A stretch of DNA of 64,000 nucleotides, from contig DATAWK010000053.1 in assembly GCA_036267255.1 (NCBI GenBank), forward strand, positions 186,001 through 250,000, read 5' to 3'. Shown piece by piece: positions 33,930 through 41,909 of this stretch (position 1 is the stretch's first letter; the number at the start of each line of letters is the position of its first letter). Under the pieces are notes generated by a model, which was given only the letters and a program-made list of their open reading frames with translations, was not told the DNA's origin and did no database searches. The stretch comes from DATAWK01 sp036267255. Lineage in GTDB: Bacteria; Acidobacteriota; Terriglobia; Terriglobales; Acidobacteriaceae. The translations under genes were made by a program, and so were the position numbers.

Positions 33930-35906
33930 ATGATTCGTTTTCTGCAACAGGACAGCCGTCTTACCAAGTTCATCTTTGTAAGCCTGATTACGATCGTCGC
34001 CATTATGATGGTCATCTTTTTGGTGCCGGGCATTTTTCAGGACACGCAAGCCGGGTCCAACAACTATGCCACCATCCATAGTGACGGTCTGTTTGGCCGC
34101 GCTTTTGGCGACACCACCTCCGTACCCGTTACGGAGGTACAGCAGCTGGCGCAGCGCATGATGCAACAGCAGCACCTGCCGGATTTTGTGCTGCCGTTTT
34201 TGATGCAGCGCGCAGGTCAGGCCCTGGTGCAACGCGCGGTCATGCTGCGGGAAGCCGACCGGCTCGGCCTGAGTGTCACCGATCAGGATTTGCGCAACGA
34301 GCTGCGGAACGGTCCTTTTGCCTCTGTGCTGTTTCCGAAAGGACAGTTCATCGGTGAAACGCAATATGAGAATTTTGTGCAGAATGCCTTCTCCATGTCG
34401 CGCGAAGATTTCGAAACGCAGATCAAGGAAGAGATTCTGATCAATCGCCTGCAGGCAATGGTCGCGGGCGGACAGACGGTTTCCAACGATGAGGTACGGG
34501 CAGCCTATCTGAAGCAGGCGACGAAGGTAAAGTTCCAGTACGCGGTCATCTCCACGCAAAGCTTGCGCACGCAGATCAATCCAACGGATGCGGAGCTGGC
34601 GACATTTTTCAAGCAGAATGCCGAGAGATATGCCAATGCTGTTCCGGCAACGCGCCAGTTGCAGTATGCGGCGTTTGGGTTGAACCAGATTCCGGGCGGC
34701 CCGGTGCAGATCAGCGATGCTGAGGTGCAGCAGTATTACAACCAGAACCTGAAACAGTATCAGGTGCCGGAACAGGTTCGTGTGCGGCACATTCTGATCA
34801 AGGTAGCGCCCAATGCCGATGCGAAGACCACCGCAGCAGCCAGGCAGAAGGCAGAAGACATTCTGAACCAGTTGCATCATGGCGCCGATTTTGCCGCACT
34901 GGCCAAAAAATATTCGGACGATCAAGGTAGCAAACCGCAGGGCGGCGAGTTGGGATTCCTGCAGCGCGGTGCAACCGTTCCGGAGTTTGACAAGACGGCG
35001 TTTTCACTGCAGCCCGGACAGATCTCCAACGTCATCCAAACGCAGTTCGGATATCACATCCTGCAAGTGGAAGCCAGACAGCCGGCGCACGAGAAGCCGT
35101 TGAGCGAAGTGCATGACACCATCGTTGCCAGCCTGACCCAGCAGAAACAGGGGCAGGCAGCGCAAAGCTACGCGACACAGTTGCAAAATGAAGCGCAGAA
35201 AGTCGGCTTGCAGAAGATGGCAGACGCGCACCATCTGCAAGTGGTGACCACGGATTATCTGCAGCAGGGCGCTGTGGTGCCGGGATTGGCGGATGGATCG
35301 CAGATGGTGACACGCGCCTTTACGATGACGCAAGGTGCGCCCGCACAGGCTGCGTCTACCGGTGAAGGGTATGCGGTGTTCCAGGTGACGGGCATCAAGG
35401 CCGCCCACGCACCCACGTTTGCAGAGTACAAAGCGCGCATTCTGGAAGATTATCGTGACCAGCAATTGCCGGATATGCTGCGTATCAAGACGCAGGAGTT
35501 GGCATCCTTGGCAAAAACTGACAAGAATCTGGAGAAAGCTGCGGCTGCTACCGGAGCCAAACTGGAGACCAGCGATCTGGTGGATGCCACATCGCAGGTA
35601 CCGGACATTGGTGCGATGAGCGGGGATGCATCTGTAGCGTTCAACATGCAGCCTGGACAGATCAGCGGACCCATTCTGGGCGCACGCAGCGGTGCGGTGC
35701 TTGACATCCTGCAGAGGCAGGCTCCGACCGAACAGGAGATTACCCAGCACATGGGTGTGGCGCGCGAGCAACTGCTGCAGGATCGTCGTGAAGAGGCCTT
35801 CGCGGTTTTTGTAACCTCTCTGGAACAGCGCTACCAGAAGCGTGGATTGATCCACGTGAATGCCCAGGCGCTGAAGTCGATCCAGCAGCCCGGAGCTCCC
35901 AGCTAA
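33930..35906 (+). CDS. PpiD/SurA-like periplasmic peptidyl-prolyl isomerase
   Basis: The 658-residue membrane-anchored chaperone has a single transmembrane helix at about 13-35. A SurA_N-like helical region follows, with a parvulin (PpiC) rotamase domain at about 280-390 (VRHILIKVAP, ALAKKYSDDQGSKPQGGELGFLQRG, QTQFGYHILQVE). The C-terminal chaperone-like region ends in a helix-rich segment. The domain order is that of PpiD with one parvulin domain. Acts on outer-membrane and periplasmic protein folding (family knowledge). A strong hairpin follows the stop. Confidence 0.9.
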   Translation: MIRFLQQDSRLTKFIFVSLITIVAIMMVIFLVPGIFQDTQAGSNNYATIHSDGLFGRAFGDTTSVPVTEVQQLAQRMMQQQHLPDFVLPFLMQRAGQALVQRAVMLREADRLGLSVTDQDLRNELRNGPFASVLFPKGQFIGETQYENFVQNAFSMSREDFETQIKEEILINRLQAMVAGGQTVSNDEVRAAYLKQATKVKFQYAVISTQSLRTQINPTDAELATFFKQNAERYANAVPATRQLQYAAFGLNQIPGGPVQISDAEVQQYYNQNLKQYQVPEQVRVRHILIKVAPNADAKTTAAARQKAEDILNQLHHGADFAALAKKYSDDQGSKPQGGELGFLQRGATVPEFDKTAFSLQPGQISNVIQTQFGYHILQVEARQPAHEKPLSEVHDTIVASLTQQKQGQAAQSYATQLQNEAQKVGLQKMADAHHLQVVTTDYLQQGAVVPGLADGSQMVTRAFTMTQGAPAQAASTGEGYAVFQVTGIKAAHAPTFAEYKARILEDYRDQQLPDMLRIKTQELASLAKTDKNLEKAAAATGAKLETSDLVDATSQVPDIGAMSGDASVAFNMQPGQISGPILGARSGAVLDILQRQAPTEQEITQHMGVAREQLLQDRREEAFAVFVTSLEQRYQKRGLIHVNAQALKSIQQPGAPS

Positions 35907-35917
35907 ATCCCATCGTT

Positions 35918-35943
35918 CCTGGTGCTCTCAACGGAGCACCAGG
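35918..35943 (+). terminator. Hairpin after the PpiD-like gene
   Basis: A perfect 10-bp stem (35918-35927 with 35934-35943) with a six-base loop begins 11 bases after the stop at 35906. No T-tract follows, so it may be an inefficient terminator or an RNA 3' end stabiliser. Confidence 0.5.
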
Positions 35944-36019
35944 GCCTACGCAGCGTCTCACAGAAACCCGTACAGGTCATCCCGGTCCTCTAAATCAGCA
36001 GACGTAAGGAGTATGAACG

Positions 36020-37570
36020 ATGCTCACCGAACGCTCCGCCGGGATTATTCTGCATATTTCGTCGCTGCCCTCGTACGGTGGCATTGGAGATCTCGGCCCG
36101 GCCGCGTACAGCTTTGCAGATTTTCTGGCTGCTGCGAAACAACAATACTGGCAGGTTCTTCCGCTGGGCCCAACCGGCTTCGGCAACTCGCCGTATTCCG
36201 CCCTCTCGGCCTTCGCCGGAAATCCTCTCTTCATCAGCCTGGAAGCACTGGTCGATCAGGGCTGGCTTGCGCATGAGCAATTAAAGGGATTGCCGGGTGC
36301 TGACGGTCCCATCGATTATGAACGCGTTGTCGAGACAAAGATTGCCTTGCTGGAGCAAGCTGCCGGCCGCTTCGTCGATCAATGCAACAGTGGGGAGTGC
36401 AACAGCGATCTTCGCAATCGTTTTGTGCAGTTCTGTCGCGATCAGGCGCATTGGCTGGATGACTTTGCCAGGTTCAGCGTTTTGCGGCGCATCTTCGATG
36501 GCGCCAGTTGGCACACCTGGCCCGAAGAATTTCGTTCCCGCACCCCGGCTGGAATGGAACTTCTGCACTCCGAACATTGGCGCGCTTTGGCGACGGAACA
36601 GGCACTGCAATTTTTCTTTGCCGAGCAGTGGAACGCCTTGCGCTGGCATTGCGGAGAAAAAGGCATTCGCCTGATTGGCGATGCGGCCATCTTTGTGAAC
36701 TATGACAGCGCCGATGTCTGGACACATCCTGATATTTTTGAGCTGGATGCAGCAGGCAATCCGCTGCGCGTTTCCGGTGTGCCTCCAGACTACTTCAGCG
36801 TAACCGGACAGCGCTGGGGCAATCCGTTGTATCGCTGGGATCTGCTGGAGCAACACGGTTTTGACTGGTGGGTGGGGCGCATCCGGCGGGCACTGCAACT
36901 GTGCGACCTGATCCGGCTGGATCACTTCCGCGGATTTGAAGCCTACTGGGCCATTCCCGCGGCAGAAGAAACAGCCGTGCATGGAACCTGGGTGAAGGCT
37001 CCGGGCATGGCGTTGTTCGCAAAGCTGGAGCAGGAATTGGGCAGCTTGCCGCTCATTGCTGAGGACCTTGGCGTTATTACACCGGAGGTGGAAGCCATGC
37101 GGCAGCGCTTCCATCTGCCGGGAATGCGCGTTCTGCAATTTGGATTTGCCGATCGCGGGGCGCACGACCATCTGCCCCACAAGTTTGAAGAGAACATCGT
37201 TGCCTTCACCGGTACCCATGACAATGACACCACGCTCGGCTGGTGGCAGAAGGCCACCGCCGTAGAGCAGGAGAATCTGATCACCTATCTGCATCCCGGC
37301 GACGATGGTGTGGTGTGGTCGCTGATTCGCGCGGCGGCTACCTCTGTGGCGCGAATGTGTCTGATTCCCATGCAGGATGTGCTGGGCCTGGGCAGTGAAG
37401 CACGCATGAACACACCGGCGCAGTCAGGCGGAAACTGGGCTTGGCGCTATGCTCCCGATGCGCTTCATCCGGAGTTAGCAGCTAAGCTGGCGGCATTGGT
37501 GGAAGTAACGGACCGCGATGTTCCTCCGGTACCGGGCGAAAATCAGGATGGCACGCAGGCCGCGGAATAA
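36020..37570 (+). CDS. malQ: 4-alpha-glucanotransferase (amylomaltase, GH77)
   Basis: Transfers alpha-1,4-glucan segments in maltodextrin and glycogen metabolism. The 516-residue protein has the GH77 barrel start RSAGIILHISSLPS and WQVLPLGPTG. Catalytic residues: nucleophile D301 in IRLDHFRGFEAYW, acid/base E348 in IAEDLG, and D401 in GTHDNDTTLGW. AGGAG (36006-36010) precedes ATG 36020. Length is normal for the short bacterial (Thermus-like) form. It lies between the PpiD-like gene and a 61-residue protein, with no glycogen operon nearby. Confidence 0.95.
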   Translation: MLTERSAGIILHISSLPSYGGIGDLGPAAYSFADFLAAAKQQYWQVLPLGPTGFGNSPYSALSAFAGNPLFISLEALVDQGWLAHEQLKGLPGADGPIDYERVVETKIALLEQAAGRFVDQCNSGECNSDLRNRFVQFCRDQAHWLDDFARFSVLRRIFDGASWHTWPEEFRSRTPAGMELLHSEHWRALATEQALQFFFAEQWNALRWHCGEKGIRLIGDAAIFVNYDSADVWTHPDIFELDAAGNPLRVSGVPPDYFSVTGQRWGNPLYRWDLLEQHGFDWWVGRIRRALQLCDLIRLDHFRGFEAYWAIPAAEETAVHGTWVKAPGMALFAKLEQELGSLPLIAEDLGVITPEVEAMRQRFHLPGMRVLQFGFADRGAHDHLPHKFEENIVAFTGTHDNDTTLGWWQKATAVEQENLITYLHPGDDGVVWSLIRAAATSVARMCLIPMQDVLGLGSEARMNTPAQSGGNWAWRYAPDALHPELAAKLAALVEVTDRDVPPVPGENQDGTQAAE

Positions 37571-37691
37571 TGTCTTGTCCGCCTCGCTTTACGAGCATGC
37601 CCTGTGCCACGCACAATGAAGGAAGTATGGATTCACCACGCTGCACGGAGTTTGCAGCACGACGCAAGAGAATGAAAACCAGGGAGAACTG

Positions 37692-37877
37692 ATGCCGATA
37701 TCCGGGGAAGCAATTCGCATGATGAATTACGCTGACGACATTTCCACCACGTTGCGCCGCATATTGGCCGTAGCACCTGCACTGACGACCGAAGAGCGCA
37801 AGCGCGTGCATGACCACATGCAGGGGCTGACACCGTCGTTTGATCAGGTCCTCGAAGTGCTGGACCCTAAGAAATAA
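37692..37877 (+). CDS. Small conserved-looking hypothetical protein (61 residues)
   Basis: A short helical acidic/basic protein (MNYADDISTTLRRIL, LTTEERKRVHDHMQGL, DQVLEVLDPKK). AGGGAG (37681-37686) at good spacing and tight packing six bases before the next gene support it as real. No domain is recognised and no membrane segment is seen. It may be functionally linked to the following Rossmann protein because of the short gap (inference). Confidence 0.65.
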   Translation: MPISGEAIRMMNYADDISTTLRRILAVAPALTTEERKRVHDHMQGLTPSFDQVLEVLDPKK

Positions 37878-37883
37878 TTCTTT

Positions 37884-38579
37884 ATGGCAGCACCTGCACC
37901 TCCGGTAGATGTGAGATGCGTCGCTGTTATTGGCGCAGGACCGTTAGGCTGGCAGTTGGCGGCGCTCACGGCCTGCGCGGGCTTTCACGTTGTCCTGGAA
38001 GATGTGCTCCCTTCCAATCTTCGTCGCGCCGAAGCTGGCATTCGCGATCACCTGATGGAAGCAGCAAAGGCTGCTAAAGGCAACAGACCGAACGTGGCTG
38101 CTGCGGCAGATTTGCATGCTGGTGTCGACATCGACGCGATGCTGGAGCGCATCACCTTCGTTTCCACGGTGGAAGATGCGGTCCGTCAGGCCGATCTGGC
38201 GCTGGATTGCGTACCGGATGAGCTGGAATCGAAGCTGGAAATCTTCAGCATGCTGGATCGCATGGCGCCCCCGCGCACCATCCTTTGCACGCCAACGAAC
38301 ACGGTGAGCATTGCAGACATCGCCTCCTGCACGTACCGCGCCGACCGCTGCCTCGCCGTGCGGCCTGTGTTGGCGGAGAACATCGAAGGTAGAGATGCGG
38401 CGGGTAAATATGCGCTGGCAACAACGGAACAGGTTTGCCTGGTCTATAGTCACTGGACGCTGCCGAGCGTGCTGGAGGCTGTGACTGCTTTCTGGGAAGC
38501 TCTCGGAAAGACCGTCACTGTCGAATACGACGGCAGCTTTGCGCCCAGTGACAATGTGATCTCCGCAGAGAATCCATAG
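37884..38579 (+). CDS. 3-hydroxyacyl-CoA dehydrogenase-like Rossmann protein, truncated and lacking catalytic His
   Basis: The 231-residue protein has the NAD-binding domain of the HCDH family: GAGPLG at 17-22, VVLEDVLPSNL as the cofactor-specificity strand, a helix AGIRDHLMEAAKAAK, and the DCVPDELESKLEIFSMLD region. The usual catalytic HFFNP segment reads LAVRP at about 157-161, so the catalytic His and Asn are missing. The C-terminal helical 3HCDH domain (about 90-100 residues) is absent; the protein ends soon after ALGKTVTVEYDG. The start ATG 37884 is six bases after the small gene. It is probably not an active beta-oxidation enzyme. Confidence 0.78.
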   Translation: MAAPAPPVDVRCVAVIGAGPLGWQLAALTACAGFHVVLEDVLPSNLRRAEAGIRDHLMEAAKAAKGNRPNVAAAADLHAGVDIDAMLERITFVSTVEDAVRQADLALDCVPDELESKLEIFSMLDRMAPPRTILCTPTNTVSIADIASCTYRADRCLAVRPVLAENIEGRDAAGKYALATTEQVCLVYSHWTLPSVLEAVTAFWEALGKTVTVEYDGSFAPSDNVISAENP

Positions 38580-38591
38580 ACGGCGACAGCA

Positions 38592-40622
38592 TCACATCCC
38601 ATCGGTATCCACTGGCTTGAAGGGTTTTTGCAGATAACCGCGCGCCAGGTTCAGTGCGCCGGCGGTATTGTCATTGGTTTGCAATGCCTGCCGGTATTCA
38701 TTCACAGCGCGATCGCGTTGCCCGGTTGCGTCGAAGATTTTTCCTAGCTGAATGTAGCTCCATACTTCGGTCCATTTAGGATCGTCGTCGCCGCGCAGAC
38801 AGTCGCGATAGGCATCGGCGGCTGCCTGATAGTTCCTTTGTAGAAAGTACACTTCGCCCAGGCGATAACTGGCCAGGGAGCTGATGCTGTTCACGGCGAT
38901 TGCCTGATGATATTCCTGAATGGCGCCGGGATAGTCTCCCTGTGCGGCCAGTTCCTGTCCCCGCAGGATGTGTACGCGTACCTGCATATCCGGGCCATTC
39001 TTCAGCACCCAGTTATTTGGATCGAGCGATATCTTGCGTGGAATGCCGAACGTGTCGATCACATATTGCGATTGGGTTCCCACCACATCCACGCGTTGAT
39101 CCACCGTCTTGCCTTCTGTTTCCACTCGGATCTCAATGGGCATGTTGAAGAGGTCGAGATCCTGCTGAATCTCCCCGACCGTTCGGAATCCTTTCCCATT
39201 GCCCAATCGGTAGACTGTGTATTTGTTCTTAAACGCGGGCGCTCCGGTGCTGAAGAGCCATTGCGAAAAAAACGGCTGCAGGTTCAGCTGGGATTGCGCT
39301 TCGGCAATTTTTTCCAGGTCGGACGTTGAAACCGGCTTATCCGCATATTGCGTCAAAACGCCCGACATCGTGCGCTTGAACGTCTCCTCGCCAATTTCCC
39401 AGCGCAGCATATGAAAGATCATGGCTCCCTTCTCGTAGGTCATGGACTGAAACTCCGGCGAGAAGGCGGTATAACGGCCGCTGTCGGCTAAAGGAATGGT
39501 GTCGTAGGCCAATGCACCGGCAGCCACGTCCAGAATGGCATCGGAAAGCGCCGTCTTGCCTGCAGTGTTCTCCACATACATCAGTTCAGCGTAACGGCAC
39601 ATGCCATTTGTAATCCAGGCATCGTTCAGGGTTGCCGGGCTTACCTGGCTGGACCACCATTGGTGTGCAATGGTGTTGGCCAGCAGACGATAGGCACTTT
39701 TTCCGGGAATATGCGCTCCGGCGACTGCGGCAATCTCCGGCGCCCAGTAGGCGGGAACGGTATCATCCGGCAACTCCACCACATTCAACTGGTTGGATTC
39801 CGGCTGGCCAAAAAGGGAACTGAAGAAATCGAATTCTTTGTCTGCGGACTGGGCATATTCCTGCCCGGAGGCTTTATGTTTGTCGGTGACATAGACGCGC
39901 ACATTGGTGCCTGTGTCCACCGCGTACGGCTCAAGGAATTGACCGGCGATGATAGTGCCGGGAAATCCAAGCCGGTTCCAGCGAAAATCAAACTGCGTTT
40001 CCCCGGTGGCCGGGTCCATCTTGGGAGCGCCGAAGAATCCGCTGCCGATCACGCGGTAGCCGTGCGGCACATGGACATGAATCTCCGAGGTAAAGCGGTT
40101 GGTCATGTAACCCACCATGGGAAACCAGCGGGCCGCATACAGAAGATAACTGATGGGAGCATCAATGGAGGCCAGTTTGAGTCCCGGGACCGGGCTGGCG
40201 TCCGCGCTGTTCAGGATGCCTGCATATTCAAACGTCCATGTGGCAGTCTGGCCTTTGGTCAGCGGAGCCGAAGGCGTTACGCGGATGGTGGAATCCGCGG
40301 GAGAATTTTCTCCGGTAAGCGTTTGGCCCTTGCTGTCCGTAATGCTGCTGACGCGCAATGCATTGTTGAAACCAAAAGAGACCGCATTCAGGTTATCGAG
40401 CGCGGTAAAGCTGACTGTCGTTTTGGCCTTGATGGTATGGGCGGTTGGATCCAGCGTGACATCGATTCCGTAGCCGTTGATGTGGATCTGCTGCTTTTCT
40501 GCGGCATGGGCCACAGGCGCGCCGCCAGGCAGCACGCCAAGCAGCAGGAGTGCGAAGACCAGAAAACCAAGGGCCGGGACAGCAACCGAACAACGCTTCT
40601 TGAGGACAGAATTCGAGCTCAT
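38592..40622 (-). CDS. M1 peptidase-like protein with degenerate zinc site and C-terminal TPRs
   Basis: The 676-residue protein has a signal peptide or anchor (about 1-41), an M1-type N-terminal beta domain, a thermolysin-like central domain (about 255-480) and TPR units at about 560-665 (AIQEYHQAIAVNS, YQAAADAYRD, DRAVNEYRQAL). The M1 zinc motif HExxH-x18-E aligns to NTIAH-x18-N: N316, T317, H320 and N339. Two of three zinc ligands and the catalytic Glu are lost, and GAMEN is not present. It lies 15 bases after lpxB in an MsbA-like/lpxB run. It is likely a non-catalytic envelope protein, perhaps peptide- or protein-binding (inference). Confidence 0.82.
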   Translation of the reverse strand: MSSNSVLKKRCSVAVPALGFLVFALLLLGVLPGGAPVAHAAEKQQIHINGYGIDVTLDPTAHTIKAKTTVSFTALDNLNAVSFGFNNALRVSSITDSKGQTLTGENSPADSTIRVTPSAPLTKGQTATWTFEYAGILNSADASPVPGLKLASIDAPISYLLYAARWFPMVGYMTNRFTSEIHVHVPHGYRVIGSGFFGAPKMDPATGETQFDFRWNRLGFPGTIIAGQFLEPYAVDTGTNVRVYVTDKHKASGQEYAQSADKEFDFFSSLFGQPESNQLNVVELPDDTVPAYWAPEIAAVAGAHIPGKSAYRLLANTIAHQWWSSQVSPATLNDAWITNGMCRYAELMYVENTAGKTALSDAILDVAAGALAYDTIPLADSGRYTAFSPEFQSMTYEKGAMIFHMLRWEIGEETFKRTMSGVLTQYADKPVSTSDLEKIAEAQSQLNLQPFFSQWLFSTGAPAFKNKYTVYRLGNGKGFRTVGEIQQDLDLFNMPIEIRVETEGKTVDQRVDVVGTQSQYVIDTFGIPRKISLDPNNWVLKNGPDMQVRVHILRGQELAAQGDYPGAIQEYHQAIAVNSISSLASYRLGEVYFLQRNYQAAADAYRDCLRGDDDPKWTEVWSYIQLGKIFDATGQRDRAVNEYRQALQTNDNTAGALNLARGYLQKPFKPVDTDGM

Positions 40623-40637
40623 AGGTGTTCTTTGTGC

Positions 40638-41894
40638 TTACCCCTGTATGGAATGCGACTTTTGAAGAAATTGCAAGACCCACCCTGCAACTCGGTCGAT
40701 GGCTGTTTCCGTGACGTCATACGAAGAGGCTGTGCCGGGTTCACCCGGCGGAACATGCAATGCCGCGCGAACCCCGGCCAGATGGCTCTGCATCGTGGCC
40801 CGTGCCGCTTCATCCCGGAGCAGAGGTTCCAGGTGTCGTACAACGTTGTCCACCGTGAAATCCTGCTGGATCAGCTCCGGCACCACGCGTTGGTTGGCAA
40901 TCAGGTTCACCATCGCCACATGGGGCAACTGGACCAACCGGCTGGCCACGGCATAGCTCATATTGGACAAACGATAGACAGCAAGAAAAGGATTGCCGAT
41001 CAGCGCCGCTTCCACCGTTGCCGTACCGCTGGCCACAACGCTGGCTCGCGCGTGATGCAACACGGCGCGCGCGTCGGGAACGACATGAATCCTGGTACTG
41101 CCGGCGGGCTCTTTGCCTGTGAATTCTTCGACCATCGTACGCACCCATGCTGTCTCCAGCGTGGCGGCTGCAGGCAGCAGATATTCATATTGCTGGCCTA
41201 GCCTGGCTGCCGCATCTGCCATCACGGGCAGGTTCAGGCACAGCTCCTTCTTTCGGCTGCCCGGCAACAGGCCAATCCATTCTTTGGACGGATCGAGGCC
41301 GTGTTGGTGGGCAAAATTCATGCGCGAAATCGAAGGGAGCGGCAAATCCGCCAGCGGATGGCCTACAAAAGCCGCGTCGACCCCATGCTCGCGATAATAG
41401 GGCTCCTCAAAAGGAAAAATGACCAGCATCTTGGTGACGCGCTGCTGCACCCAATGGATTCGCCGTTTCTTCCATGCCCACAACTGCGGGCTGACGAAAT
41501 AAATCACCGGAATGCCCAGCCGATGCAGATGCTTCGCCAGACGCAGATTGACGTCAGGAAAATCAATCAGCACGGCGACATCGGGGCGTCGCGCAACAAT
41601 GCTGCGGACCAATTTCCGGTATTTCGCATAGATCGTGGGCATGTGGCGGAGGACCTCCGTGATGCCCATCACGGCGATCTCCTCGGCGCGAACGACGCGC
41701 TCGCAACCGGCGGCCTCCATCTGCGTACCGCCCAGGCCAAAGAAACGTGCTGCTGGAACCTGGCGCCGGATAGCTTCGATCAGCATGGCTCCGTAACGCT
41801 CTCCGCTGGCTTCTCCGGCGGAGAGAAAAATCAACGGGGCTGCGTGTGGGGCATCTGTGGGAACGCTCGACGTGCTGGCGGGTGTGCTGGGCAT
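40638..41894 (-). CDS. lpxB: Lipid-A-disaccharide synthase
   Basis: Condenses UDP-2,3-diacylglucosamine with lipid X in lipid A synthesis. It has 418 residues. LpxB signatures include FLSAGEASGERYGAML, FFGLGGTQMEAAG, VAVLIDFPDVNLRLA, YFVSPQLWAWKKRR, PFEEPYYREHGV, FVGHPL, LLPGSRKKE and ASGTATVEAAL. About 20 extra Ser/Thr/Pro-rich residues precede the core. It is flanked by the ABC exporter (15-base gap) upstream and the M1-like gene downstream on the same strand. It shows that the organism makes lipid A. Confidence 0.95.
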   Translation of the reverse strand: MPSTPASTSSVPTDAPHAAPLIFLSAGEASGERYGAMLIEAIRRQVPAARFFGLGGTQMEAAGCERVVRAEEIAVMGITEVLRHMPTIYAKYRKLVRSIVARRPDVAVLIDFPDVNLRLAKHLHRLGIPVIYFVSPQLWAWKKRRIHWVQQRVTKMLVIFPFEEPYYREHGVDAAFVGHPLADLPLPSISRMNFAHQHGLDPSKEWIGLLPGSRKKELCLNLPVMADAAARLGQQYEYLLPAAATLETAWVRTMVEEFTGKEPAGSTRIHVVPDARAVLHHARASVVASGTATVEAALIGNPFLAVYRLSNMSYAVASRLVQLPHVAMVNLIANQRVVPELIQQDFTVDNVVRHLEPLLRDEAARATMQSHLAGVRAALHVPPGEPGTASSYDVTETAIDRVAGWVLQFLQKSHSIQG

Positions 41895-41909
41895 CGCGAG
41901 TCGAAACTC

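Noticed and set aside
39660..41201. 513-residue open frame on + strand opposite the M1-like and lpxB genes
   Set aside because: It lies antisense to two well-supported genes. It has no domain and its length follows from the codon bias of the real strand.
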